Below, piece after piece: positions 24,703-32,357 of a stretch of DNA of 33,968 nt. The DNA is from Mogibacterium sp. (GTDB lineage Bacteria; Bacillota; Clostridia; Peptostreptococcales; Anaerovoracaceae). A program made the translations under genes and the position numbers. The notes below the pieces were generated by a model. The model was not told the DNA's origin and did not search any database. It saw only the letters and a list, made by a program, of their open reading frames with translations. Positions within the stretch are counted from its first letter, which is position 1, and every line of letters starts with the position of its first letter. The DNA is taken from contig JAFRJV010000031.1 in the NCBI GenBank assembly GCA_017432075.1, positions 1 through 33,968 on the forward strand. The letters run 5' to 3'.

Positions 24703-24843
24703 TCAGTCAACAAATCTGATCAGGAGGTCATCTACAGCATCTGTGTATCTGCCTTCCGCAATAAGCTGGTTCTTGAGCTCAACGAGAGCCATTACTATGA
24801 TTCTAATCTCATCATACGAGAACTTATACTTAGACCTTAACAT
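24703..24843 (-). CDS. 46-residue conserved-looking protein at the element end
   Basis: Below usual size limits but convincing: a perfect GGAGG lies 8 nt before the ATG and the protein (SKYKFSYDEIRIIVMALVEL, then GRYTDAVDDLLIRFVD) is a regular amphipathic two-helix sequence. I recall similar tiny genes near the ends of clostridial conjugative elements. Function unknown. It is the first gene read from the right end of the element. Confidence 0.75.
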   Translation of the reverse strand: MLRSKYKFSYDEIRIIVMALVELKNQLIAEGRYTDAVDDLLIRFVD

Positions 24844-24890
24844 ATCAGGCACCTCCAATCGCAATGATCTATGTCTTCATGATCATCGTA

Positions 24891-24956
24891 AATAAAAAGA
24901 ACGCGGTCCACAACTGTGCGAATCGCGTATCGTCCGTTCGTATCATTTACAATGAT
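24891..24956 (-). promoter_or_regulatory. Leader with palindrome and attenuator-like hairpin
   Basis: A perfect inverted repeat ATCATT-TAC-AATGAT lies at 24942-24956. Downstream on the minus strand ACGCG and CGCGT (24928-24924 with 24905-24901) enclose a smaller CAC/GTG stem and are followed by TCTTTTTATT. This could be an operator and an attenuator ahead of the right-end operon. Confidence 0.4.
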
Positions 24957-25230
24957 TTATATGTATATAGAATGTAGCAAATGAGGCATCTCATTCACAG
25001 AAGGAAATTTGTGGGGATGACTCTCGCCAAGTCACAGGAGTCGAAGATGAGTTCGTATTAAAGAATTGCCTGGCAAGCCGTCTCCAATAAGAGGGACTTC
25101 GTTTCTCGTCATGTAGCACGAGACACCCCCTGCAATTCCTCCTTCACCCCAGCGTAATCCGGCGTTTTCCGGCGATGTGCGGCGAAGTGCTGAGAGGCTC
25201 AACATATTGAAATTTCAACGAAAATCAGTA
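24957..25230. other. Gene-free element end with multiple inverted repeats
   Basis: About 270 nt without a supported gene. Inverted repeats: AATGAG/CTCATT at 24980-24995, GACTC/GAGTC at about 25020-25043, GAATTGC at 25063-25069 with GCAATTC at 25132-25138 enclosing TCTCGT/ACGAGA at 25104-25123. It may hold integrase/excision sites or a structured RNA. Confidence 0.6.
25147..25186. repeat. 10-bp-periodic direct repeats
   Basis: Successive decamers share a CCGGCG-like core: cccagcgtaa, tccggcgttt, tccggcgatg, tgcggcgaag. One repeat per helical turn is typical of a site where a protein binds in a row on one DNA face. Confidence 0.6.
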
Positions 25231-25264
25231 AAATAAAGGACCTCCGGAATCACCCGAAAGTCCT
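25231..25264 (-). terminator. Terminator after tRNA-Thr
   Basis: Minus strand: AGGAC...TCCGGAGGTCCT hairpin followed by TTATTT, 7 nt beyond the tRNA CCA end. Confidence 0.75.
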
Positions 25265-25270
25265 CAAAAA

Positions 25271-25345
25271 TGGAGCTGATGGGGGGAGTCGAACCCCCAA
25301 CCTTCTCGTTACGAATGAGATGCTCTGCCATTAAGCTACATCAGC
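25271..25345 (-). tRNA. tRNA-Thr (anticodon CGT)
   Basis: Acceptor GCTGATG pairs with CATCAGC and CCA is encoded. The anticodon loop is TTCGTAA, giving CGT for ACG threonine codons. The T arm has GGGGG-TTCGACT-CCCCC. One A-C mismatch closes the anticodon stem (positions 31-39). This is the probable insertion target: element DNA begins beyond its 3' end. Confidence 0.95.
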
Positions 25346-25516
25346 AGAGGAATTGTCCTGACGATCGGCGAGCGTCAGCGCAGTCGGAGTCATGGAAATT
25401 CCTTTACGCAGTACGCCGCCGACTGGCAAGCCGCAGGCGCCGACAGAGGCGCCGCGTACGAGCCGTTATCGCGCTCTGTAAATATAACAGAGCGCGATTA
25501 ATAATTCAATCAGTTT
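25346..25516. other. GC-rich gap with three hairpins
   Basis: Between the tRNA and the 50-residue gene. Inverted repeats: CTGACG/CGTCAG at 25358-25378, GTACGC/GCGTAC at 25411-25459 containing two GGCGCC copies, and a perfect 12-bp stem ATCGCGCTCTGT/ACAGAGCGCGAT at 25468-25498. The last may end the 50-residue gene's transcript although no T run follows. No gene seen. Confidence 0.6.
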
Positions 25517-25669
25517 TTATTCCTTATCCTCGAGCTTCGGTGCTTCCTCTGTGACTGTCTGCACGAGTTTCGTCACTAAGAGAGCAACGTTGAGAAATGC
25601 TATAGCTACTGTGAGTCCGGTCGAAGCGCCGGCTGCTTTTTTCATGAGCTTATTTGCGTCGATCTTCAT
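25517..25669 (-). CDS. 50-residue hydrophobic protein
   Basis: Start ATG 25669 has GGAGGAGA directly upstream. The protein is a basic N-terminus (KIDANKLMKKAAGAST), one membrane-like helix (LTVAIAFLNVALLVTKLV) and an acidic tail (EEAPKLEDKE). Unrecognised. A TCTGCA/TGCAGA hairpin lies just before its ribosome site at 25684-25701. It may be a small membrane peptide expressed after the DUF1846 gene. Confidence 0.72.
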   Translation of the reverse strand: MKIDANKLMKKAAGASTGLTVAIAFLNVALLVTKLVQTVTEEAPKLEDKE

Positions 25670-25751
25670 TTCTCCTCCTTCCGTCTGCATCCGGGTGCAG
25701 ATTCTCTGAGCAACACAGGTGTCCCCTTGAGGCCTTCAGCCTAAGAAGCCC

Positions 25752-27263
25752 TTATACTGAATACAAATTGTTATTTGAAAACTCCGGATTCGAAGTTATG
25801 TCGATACCAAGCGCCCTTAAAGCCTGCTCGTCCTTGTCGGAGAGGATGGCTGTGCAGTGTGCGACGCAGCCATTCAGGTTAGGGATCTCCTTAAGCGCAA
25901 GCTCAGCGAACGGGTTGATCAGTTTGGTCAGCGTGAGCGCCATGATGACCTCTTCAAGGTTGAGGCTTGTCTTGTCATGAAGGATCCCTGACTTTGTGTT
26001 CGACATGCTCTCGAAGATCGGTGGTGATATGATCAGCATGTCATCCTGGATGCCTGCCAGCTTCTTGATGGCATTGAGCACCATGGCCGCCGTTGCAACC
26101 ATTCTGCGCGATGATCTTCCGGTCACGATGGTGCCGTCAGGCAGCTGCATGGCGGATACTACCACGTTCTCATATCTCTGAGGATTCTGCGCTCTCTTGA
26201 TGTCTGCGTATTCCTCTGCTGCCGCAACGACCGGTCTATCGTATCTGGATGCACCTACCTCTTCCATAAGGAGCTTGCATCTCTCCAGTGTGGAAGCTTC
26301 GATAGTGCCTTTTCTGTAGGAGCACTCCGCGATCAGATACCTGCGGACGATCTCCTGCTTGGCTGCCTCTCTGCAGACCTCGTCATCTGTGATCGCAAAG
26401 CCGCATCTGTTCACGCCCATGTCGGTCGGCGATTTATAGCCTTCATCCGATCCGGTGATCGCGTGGAGTATCCTCCTTAACACAGGGAACGCGTCTACGT
26501 CTCTGTTGTAGTTGACAGCCGTCTCTCCGTAAGCATCAAGGTGGAACGGATCGATCATGTTGAAATCCTTGAGGTCTGCTGTCGCCGCCTCATATGCGAT
26601 ATTGACAGGGTGCTTGAGCGGCAGGTTCCATATAGGGAAGGTCTCGAACTTGGCGTATCTGGCCTTGCGTCCTCTCTTGTACTCATGATAGACCTGCGAG
26701 AGCGATGTAGCAAGCTTGCCGGAGCCTCCGCCCGGACCGGTCACGACTATCAGCGGCTTCGATACTTCGATGTACGGATTTGCTCCGTAACCTGCTTCGG
26801 AAACGATCGTGTCCACGTCTGTCGGGTAGCCCTTGGTGAACATGTGCTTATAAGTACGGACTCCGCGTCTTTCGAGTTTGGCCATGAACTGGTTGACGGA
26901 CGGAGCATCCTCATATCTGGTGACGACCACGGAGTTTACCGAGAGGTCGTAGCTCCTGAACTCGTCTATCAGTCTCATGACTTCCAGATCATATGTTATG
27001 CCGAAGTCCTGGCGTGTCTTGCTCTTGATGATATCGCCTGCGTAGATGCAGATGATTATCTCCGCCTGATCGCTCATCCTTTGCAGGAGTTTGATTTTTG
27101 CGTTTTCGTCAAACCCCGGAAGCACTCTCATCGCGTGCTTGTCTTCGACCAGCTTACCGCCGAATTCCAGGTAGAGCCTGCCTTCGCCGCTTCTGATCCT
27201 CTCAAGGATATACTTTGACTGCTCCTCGATGTACTGTTCTGCGCTGAATCCTTCTTTTTTCAT
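25752..27263 (-). CDS. DUF1846 domain protein
   Basis: 503 residues, full family length. The opening GFSAEQYIEEQSKYILERI, the FGGKLVEDKHAMRVLPGFD block, and the nucleotide-binding-like VTGPGGGSGKLATSLSQ at about 175-191 are typical of DUF1846. Its function is not established, although a P-loop-like GPGGGSGK suggests nucleotide or phosphate binding. It begins 15 nt after the DUF1934 gene and is likely in the same unit. Confidence 0.93.
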   Translation of the reverse strand: MKKEGFSAEQYIEEQSKYILERIRSGEGRLYLEFGGKLVEDKHAMRVLPGFDENAKIKLLQRMSDQAEIIICIYAGDIIKSKTRQDFGITYDLEVMRLIDEFRSYDLSVNSVVVTRYEDAPSVNQFMAKLERRGVRTYKHMFTKGYPTDVDTIVSEAGYGANPYIEVSKPLIVVTGPGGGSGKLATSLSQVYHEYKRGRKARYAKFETFPIWNLPLKHPVNIAYEAATADLKDFNMIDPFHLDAYGETAVNYNRDVDAFPVLRRILHAITGSDEGYKSPTDMGVNRCGFAITDDEVCREAAKQEIVRRYLIAECSYRKGTIEASTLERCKLLMEEVGASRYDRPVVAAAEEYADIKRAQNPQRYENVVVSAMQLPDGTIVTGRSSRRMVATAAMVLNAIKKLAGIQDDMLIISPPIFESMSNTKSGILHDKTSLNLEEVIMALTLTKLINPFAELALKEIPNLNGCVAHCTAILSDKDEQALRALGIDITSNPEFSNNNLYSV

Positions 27264-27278
27264 GTCTACCCCTTCCGT

Positions 27279-27755
27279 TTATGAAGGCTTTACTTCTATC
27301 TCGAGAATATTGCGTCTCGAGAAAAACTTATCGAATCTGATCTTGTAGTCTACGGAGACCTTGCCGTACCCGTCCTCATCGAGGTTGTCCTCTAGCTTGT
27401 TTGTGTAGACCTCAAGGTTTACCGAAGGCATCATCGGGACCTGATATCTCGTAATGTTGAGCATGCCCGGTTTAAGCGTCATGTCCATGCCCTCGTCTTC
27501 CTCGTCTCTGGCGTATTTGCGTATGCGAATGGAGCCGTCCTCGAGTTTGACCAGAGTGCGGACATCTTCCGTACCGAGAGCTTCCGCTTCTTCATAGGTG
27601 ATGTATGTCGCGTTGTTGCGCGAATACACGGTGCCCTCGGTCAGGATCTCCATCGTATCCTCAAGTTCGAGCTCGCGGCGGAATGCCTCTCCGCTCGGTT
27701 TGAGATTTTCGATGTATTGTGTACTTGTTATCCTGAGATTGACGCTTTTTTTCAT
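27279..27755 (-). CDS. DUF1934-type beta-barrel protein
   Basis: 158 residues rich in beta strands (SVNLRITSTQYIEN; RYQVPMMPSVNLEVYTNKLE; YGKVSVDYKIRFDK), fitting DUF1934 (YwiB-like calycin proteins). Ligand unknown. The ATG has no clear ribosome site, and a TATAAA box lies only 11 nt upstream, so translation may be leaderless. It is divergent from htrA and leads the unit with the DUF1846 gene. Confidence 0.75.
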   Translation of the reverse strand: MKKSVNLRITSTQYIENLKPSGEAFRRELELEDTMEILTEGTVYSRNNATYITYEEAEALGTEDVRTLVKLEDGSIRIRKYARDEEDEGMDMTLKPGMLNITRYQVPMMPSVNLEVYTNKLEDNLDEDGYGKVSVDYKIRFDKFFSRRNILEIEVKPS

Positions 27756-27766
27756 AACAGAAATAT

Positions 27767-27794
27767 TTTATAACATTTGACACAACTGACACAA
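27767..27794 (-). promoter_or_regulatory. Promoter of the DUF1934 gene with tandem TGACACAA
   Basis: Minus strand: TTGTGT, 16 nt, TATAAA. The -35 region consists of two TTGTGTCA copies one base apart (27778-27785 and 27787-27794), a possible operator in the divergent gap. Confidence 0.55.
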
Positions 27795-27805
27795 TATCGA
27801 CATAT

Positions 27806-27833
27806 TTGAAAACTTTAATAATTCGTGTACAAT
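27806..27833 (+). promoter_or_regulatory. Promoter of htrA
   Basis: TTGAAA, 16 nt, TACAAT; five of six matches in each box. It leaves a leader of about 85 nt before the htrA ATG. Confidence 0.7.
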
Positions 27834-27926
27834 TATTTTGTTTTAAGTTTCATTTTAGTTTCAGACTTTACTATATTATATGGAAAGGAAGCGGCAGAGA
27901 TAATTCTGCCCGGCAGGTAACGGAAA

Positions 27927-29201
27927 ATGGATGAAAATGAAAGAAATATAGTCAGTTTTGACAACCCGCTCGAAGAACCTGAACCGGTCATCAAGACGGT
28001 CGAGATAGATTATCCGAAGACAGTCGCAGATGAGCCGGCTCATGCAGCCCCGTCAGGTCCTTCGCACAGCAAACCGAAAGAGAAAAAATATGTAACGAAG
28101 GGAGCTCTCATCGCATGTATGATACTGACGATGATCCTCAGCTCACTGCTTGGTGCCTTTATTTCAGGCGCATACTTCTCAAGGACCACTTCAGACGGCA
28201 GAGCAGTCAGAGAGGACTCCGAGCTGTCGCAGCTCGATCTCGGCGATGCCACGGGAAGCGAACTCACCGTTGCGCAGATCGTTGACAAGAACGAGGACGC
28301 GGTAGTCGAGATACTGATGTCAGGAACGGCACAGAACATGTGGGGGCAGATGCAGCTCGTACAGGGTGCCGGCTCCGGTGTCATAATGACGGAAGATGGT
28401 TATATCGCTACCAATTATCATGTAATCCAGGGAGCCAGCAAGGTAGAAGTCACTCTTCACAACGGTGAATCGTACGTTGCCCGCATCATCGGAAGCGATC
28501 CTTCGAACGACATCGCAGTGATCAAGATCGATGCCAAAGGCCTCACAACCGCTACAGTCGGTGACAGCAGCACGGTAGATGTGGGTGATCTGGCTGTCGC
28601 GATCGGCAACCCGCTCGGACAGCTCGGCGGAACCGCTACTACAGGCATCATCAGTGCTCTCGACAGAACGCTTGATGTAGAGGGTACCACCCTCACGCTG
28701 ATGCAGACTGACGCTGCCATCAACGGCGGAAACTCCGGCGGCGGCCTGTTCAATAACAAAGGCGAGCTGATCGGGATCGTTGAATCCAAGGCGTCAGCGG
28801 TAGGAGTCGAAGGCCTCGCATTCGCACTGCCTATCAACAATGTTTCGCCTATCATCAATGACTTCATAAAGAATGGCGGCAACGTTCAGGCAACACAGGG
28901 CACACCGGCTGTAGGTATCGTAATAAGCGACGTTTCGGAAGAGAACGCTCAGTACTACGGACTTGAATCCGCAGGCGTATACATCGCTCAGGTAACAGGC
29001 GAGAATGCCACTAAGGCAGGCTTCCAGCCTGAGGACCGTATCGTATCGTTCAACGGCAAGGAGATCTCCAACAGCAATGACTTCATCACTCTCGTAAGAA
29101 AGTGCAAGGTGGGAGACACCGTAACGATAGTGGTCAGTAGAAAGGGCCAGCAGCTCGAGATCAAGACCGTGCTTGAGGAACTGCAGCAACAGCAGCCATG
29201 A
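27927..29201 (+). CDS. htrA: HtrA/DegP-type membrane serine protease with PDZ domain
   Basis: 424 residues. A cytosolic N-terminus is followed by one membrane segment at 58-82, placing the protease outside. The catalytic triad is His165 (ATNYHVI), Asp195 (SNDIAVIKI) and Ser270 (NGGNSGGGLF). A PDZ domain occupies about 325-415 (GVYIAQVTGENATKAGFQ, DRIVSFNGKEISN). It degrades misfolded envelope proteins under stress. Own promoter and a strong terminator make it monocistronic. It is the only plus-strand gene in this part. Confidence 0.96.
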   Translation: MDENERNIVSFDNPLEEPEPVIKTVEIDYPKTVADEPAHAAPSGPSHSKPKEKKYVTKGALIACMILTMILSSLLGAFISGAYFSRTTSDGRAVREDSELSQLDLGDATGSELTVAQIVDKNEDAVVEILMSGTAQNMWGQMQLVQGAGSGVIMTEDGYIATNYHVIQGASKVEVTLHNGESYVARIIGSDPSNDIAVIKIDAKGLTTATVGDSSTVDVGDLAVAIGNPLGQLGGTATTGIISALDRTLDVEGTTLTLMQTDAAINGGNSGGGLFNNKGELIGIVESKASAVGVEGLAFALPINNVSPIINDFIKNGGNVQATQGTPAVGIVISDVSEENAQYYGLESAGVYIAQVTGENATKAGFQPEDRIVSFNGKEISNSNDFITLVRKCKVGDTVTIVVSRKGQQLEIKTVLEELQQQQP

Positions 29202-29227
29202 CAAGCGTCAGGTGAATAGCCAAAATA

Positions 29228-29257
29228 ATACCCCGCGCCTCAGCGCGGGGTATTTAA
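29228..29257. terminator. Bidirectional terminator between htrA and gntR
   Basis: A perfect 12-bp stem AATACCCCGCGC / GCGCGGGGTATT with loop CTCA, T-rich on both sides. It serves the convergent htrA and gntR-type genes. Confidence 0.9.
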
Positions 29258-29290
29258 GTTCTTAAAATATACTGATTTCCGAGTGGGGAT

Positions 29291-29977
29291 CTACTCTAAC
29301 TCTCCCATGGCCTCCATCTTCTTGCCCAGTGCAAAGACGAACTCCTTGAGTGCTTTTACATGCGCATCGGCTTCCATTCTTGCTTCAGCGTCGCGTCCGG
29401 CATTGATGGCCTCCATGATGCGGTTGTGCTGTTCAGCTGTTGACTCGTAAAGCGAGAAATCGTCGTAATACAGGTATCTGAATCTGAGCGAGAGCTCCTG
29501 TACGTACTTGACAAGCTCACTCAGCGTCTCGTTGCCGCTGCACTTTACGATGAAGTTATGGAATTTCTCATCGAGCTCGATGATATGTTCCTTGTTGTCA
29601 GCCTTCTCGATCGCTTCCTCGTACTCAGCTGCGATCGCTCTGAGTGTATCTTTTTCCTCATCGGTGATCCTCTGAGCCGCAAGCTTTGCTACGAAGCCTT
29701 CCATGTCTTCTCTAACTTCAAACACATCGAGCATATCCTTGATGGAGATGTTTGCAACATAAGCGCCGCGTCTCGGCTCCACCTTGACCAGTCCGTCATC
29801 AGAAAGTCTCTTGATAGCCTCTCTGATAGGTGTACGGCTCACATTCATTTTTTCAGAAAGATCGATCTCCATCAGTCTTGTCTGTGATACGATCTCTCCG
29901 GTAAGGATCTTGTGCTTCAACTCCAGATATACCAGATCTTTTAAAGGCTTCTGGACCTTAAGTTGGATATCAGTCAT
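29291..29977 (-). CDS. GntR-family regulator, FadR (FCD) subgroup
   Basis: 228 residues. The winged helix is at about 10-75 (LKHKILTGEI, MNVSRTPIREAIKRLSDDGLV, RRGAYVA), followed by an all-helical FCD ligand domain from about 85 to 215 with the expected EVREDMEGFVAKLA opening and DEKFHNFIV and HNRIMEAI histidines that bind metal or ligand. GGGGAAG precedes the ATG. It follows ispE by 16 nt and so is probably cotranscribed, though its target need not be isoprenoid genes. Confidence 0.93.
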   Translation of the reverse strand: MTDIQLKVQKPLKDLVYLELKHKILTGEIVSQTRLMEIDLSEKMNVSRTPIREAIKRLSDDGLVKVEPRRGAYVANISIKDMLDVFEVREDMEGFVAKLAAQRITDEEKDTLRAIAAEYEEAIEKADNKEHIIELDEKFHNFIVKCSGNETLSELVKYVQELSLRFRYLYYDDFSLYESTAEQHNRIMEAINAGRDAEARMEADAHVKALKEFVFALGKKMEAMGELE

Positions 29978-29993
29978 AACTTCCCCTCTCTAT

Positions 29994-30944
29994 CTATATG
30001 CCTGTATCGGTCAGCCACGCCCTTATAGAGGCGTCCGTTACTGCCATCTCTGCGAAAGTGGCAATGCCTTTACCGGCTTTATCGATGTCCTTATAGTAAG
30101 CGACCATTGTAGGGCCGCTTCCGCTCATCAGCACTTCTTCGGCATCAAGTCTTTCGATCATGAACTTCCTGAGCAGCGCCGCCTTTTTATCTGCCTTGAG
30201 CGTATATTTTTCCATATCGTTGACAAAGATCTTTCCGGCGGTCTCCTTATCAGTATAGCCGATCTCATCAAACGCTTTGTAGGCAGCTTTCGTCAGGACC
30301 GCTGTTCCCGGATTTGCCATAATGACATATCTCGGAATGCATTCCGCTCTTTCGACTATGTCGCCTATACCGGCAGTCCATGCCGCATCGTTTGCTTCTT
30401 CGAGCCCTTCCAACCCGTCGAGCAATTTACGGTTACGGTAAGCGTTCATGAATGTCGAAAAAGGCACATCGGCTCCGAATCCCGCGCCTATATCCATAAG
30501 CTCTCTCAGAGTGAACGGCCTGTCCGTCATCTCGTTAAGACCCAGAAGACATGCAGCCGCGTTGGCGCTGCCTCCGCCGATACCTGCCGATACCGGAAGA
30601 TCCTTGCGGATATCTATGAGCAAGGTATCTGTCAGACCGTGCTCTTCAGGATCTTTCTGTCCCAGGGCATCCGTAAATGCCTTAACGGCTCTGAACGCAA
30701 GATTGTCCATATCCGTCGGAATTGTTTTTGCATCCGTACATAAATATACAACAATGCCATTTACAGTGCAATGAGGCAGCTTGTATTTTGTTGCTTTTTG
30801 AGTACATTTTTCTATGCTCAGCACATCGTGGAGCCCCAGGCCCTGCATGAATGAGACTATATCATGATAGCCGTCGGGTCTTTTTCCAGTGATCTCGAGT
30901 GACAGATTGATCTTTGCGTGAGCATTAAGTGTTATCTTATCCAT
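29994..30944 (-). CDS. ispE: 4-diphosphocytidyl-2-C-methyl-D-erythritol kinase
   Basis: GHMP kinase of the non-mevalonate isoprenoid pathway; phosphorylates CDP-methylerythritol. Visible are the N-terminal AHAKINLSLEITGKRPDGYHD, the ATP-binding PVSAGIGGGSANAAA at 117-131, and the C-terminal MSGSGPTMVAYY. 316 residues from ATG 30944 is near the family length. A TTG two codons earlier is the only other start. No strong ribosome site is present; a GC hairpin sits just upstream. Confidence 0.95.
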   Translation of the reverse strand: MDKITLNAHAKINLSLEITGKRPDGYHDIVSFMQGLGLHDVLSIEKCTQKATKYKLPHCTVNGIVVYLCTDAKTIPTDMDNLAFRAVKAFTDALGQKDPEEHGLTDTLLIDIRKDLPVSAGIGGGSANAAACLLGLNEMTDRPFTLRELMDIGAGFGADVPFSTFMNAYRNRKLLDGLEGLEEANDAAWTAGIGDIVERAECIPRYVIMANPGTAVLTKAAYKAFDEIGYTDKETAGKIFVNDMEKYTLKADKKAALLRKFMIERLDAEEVLMSGSGPTMVAYYKDIDKAGKGIATFAEMAVTDASIRAWLTDTGI

Positions 30945-30956
30945 GGTCAATGAAAC

Positions 30957-30976
30957 AGGGGAGGTGCCGCTCCCCT
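30957..30976 (-). repeat. Short GC hairpin before ispE
   Basis: AGGGGAG pairs perfectly with CTCCCCT over a 6-nt loop, between the Ig-like gene stop and the ispE ATG. GTTTC follows, so termination would be weak. It hides the only GGAG near ispE and could reduce its translation. Confidence 0.55.
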
Positions 30977-30988
30977 GAAGTCTTCCTT

Positions 30989-31816
30989 TTATTTTTTCTT
31001 TGTGCTCTTGCTCTTGGAGCTGTTTTTCTCAGCTTTTCTGTAGGCTCTCAGGGCTTCTATGGAGCGGTCAGCCTTATTTACAGGAGCCGGTGCATGAACG
31101 TGATATACATTGTTGAGGAGCTCTGCACAGTTCTCGATCTTCTTCTCCTGCTGTTCCGGAGCTTTTTTGGCCTTGCGGGCTTTCTTCTTTGCTTCCTTGG
31201 CTTCTTTCTTAGCCTGCTCTGCCTTGACTTCCTCTATGCTCTTACCGGTTCTCTTTGCTTCCTTATACGGATTGAACGCCTGCTCTTTAGGCTCGTCCTT
31301 CTTAGGCTCTTCCTCTTCCTTTTCGTTGTTCTGGCGAAGGGAGAGTACCATGATTCCTCCGAACATCACGAACATCATCGCCATGTTGACCATATTGTTG
31401 ACTCTCTGGTTGTAAGTCTTGAACGTGACCGTCTTATCTGCGCCGAGAGCATTGCCTTCTTTGTCGATGAGATCGCCGCTGATAACGACCCTGTACTCCG
31501 AGTTGTTCTTCGCAACGAAGCCCTGGTCGGTGTCAGCCAGTACCAGAACGAGTCCGTCTTCCTTATCGCTGAAAAGCACTCTGATAGGAATAGTCTTGCC
31601 ATCCTCGTCATATATAGCGAACTTGTCGGCATTGGTCGTAGAATCCATTGCGTTGCTGAACTGCAGCTTTACACCGAGGTTTTCCATCGATGTATTCGCC
31701 TGGCCGTCTTCAGGATATGATGACACCAGATCGAATCCGCCGTCTGCAAAGCAGAATACCGAAGCTGCCATTATCATGATCAACGTAAGTATTGCGATCA
31801 GACTAGTTTTCTTCAT
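30989..31816 (-). CDS. Ig-like (Big_5/SbsA-type) membrane protein with Lys-rich tail
   Basis: 275 residues from ATG 31816 (GGAGG upstream). A signal peptide at 1-25 is followed by an outside domain at about 27-120 with the Big_5 pattern (LVSSYPEDGQANTSMENLGVK, FSNAMDS). A second membrane segment is at about 130-150, and the last 120 residues are inside the cell, extremely Lys/Glu/Ala-rich and probably coiled or disordered. Function unknown; a link between wall-side strain and something in the cytosol is one reading. Cotranscribed between tadA and ispE. Confidence 0.82.
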   Translation of the reverse strand: MKKTSLIAILTLIMIMAASVFCFADGGFDLVSSYPEDGQANTSMENLGVKLQFSNAMDSTTNADKFAIYDEDGKTIPIRVLFSDKEDGLVLVLADTDQGFVAKNNSEYRVVISGDLIDKEGNALGADKTVTFKTYNQRVNNMVNMAMMFVMFGGIMVLSLRQNNEKEEEEPKKDEPKEQAFNPYKEAKRTGKSIEEVKAEQAKKEAKEAKKKARKAKKAPEQQEKKIENCAELLNNVYHVHAPAPVNKADRSIEALRAYRKAEKNSSKSKSTKKK

Positions 31817-31830
31817 TAATTGATCCTCCG

Positions 31831-32307
31831 TTATGCGCGCCTGCTTCTGAAGAAGTCCTTCAGGATGGCCGAGCACTCCCCGGCCAGCACGCCTCTTGTT
31901 ATTTCTATGCTGTGATTAAGCCTTTCGTCGTTTGCTATGTTGTAAAGGGATCCGCATGCCCCGGTCTTGGGATCGTCAGCGCCTATGACCAGCCTCGACA
32001 TCCTTGCAAGAACCATGGCGCCTGAGCACATACTGCAGGGCTCAAGAGTCACATACATGGTTGCGCCGGGAAGCCACTTTGCTCCGAGTGCAGCCTCCGC
32101 AGCCTCGAGGGCGATCATCTCCGCATGCGCAGATGATCTTCGCGCGGTCTCCACCATATTATGCGCCCGCGCGATGATCTGCCCGTCTTTCACTACAACG
32201 GCGCCGACGGGCACCTCGCCCTCTTCGGCGGCCCCGGCTGCTTCCTTGAGCGCCTCGAGCATGAATTTTTCGTCATCGCTTGCGCATATAATTTCGTCAA
32301 AAACCAT
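31831..32307 (-). CDS. tadA: tRNA-specific adenosine deaminase
   Basis: Converts A34 to inosine in tRNA-Arg(ACG). The zinc site is HAEM (His61, Glu63) and PCSMC (Cys91, Cys94). 158 residues is normal. The ATG at 32307 has no ribosome site; the -10 lies only 9 nt upstream, so a leaderless mRNA or an internal start at residue 16 (ATG) is possible. Followed 14 nt later by the Ig-like membrane protein. Confidence 0.95.
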   Translation of the reverse strand: MVFDEIICASDDEKFMLEALKEAAGAAEEGEVPVGAVVVKDGQIIARAHNMVETARRSSAHAEMIALEAAEAALGAKWLPGATMYVTLEPCSMCSGAMVLARMSRLVIGADDPKTGACGSLYNIANDERLNHSIEITRGVLAGECSAILKDFFRSRRA

Positions 32308-32316
32308 AGCCGAAAT

Positions 32317-32346
32317 ATTGTATCACAAACCCTTTTGCAATATCAA
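32317..32346 (-). promoter_or_regulatory. Promoter of tadA
   Basis: Minus strand: TTGATA, 18 nt, TACAAT. It is very close to the tadA ATG. Confidence 0.65.
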
Positions 32347-32357
32347 CAAAATACGTG

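Noticed and set aside
24519-24713. Minus-strand frame of 64 codons
   Set aside because: Overlaps the better-supported 138-residue gene and lacks its own start signals.
25684-25701. GGA-containing hairpin as a CsrA-binding site
   Set aside because: The GGA in the loop of TCTGCA/TGCAGA is suggestive, but one short hairpin without a csrA gene in view is not enough.
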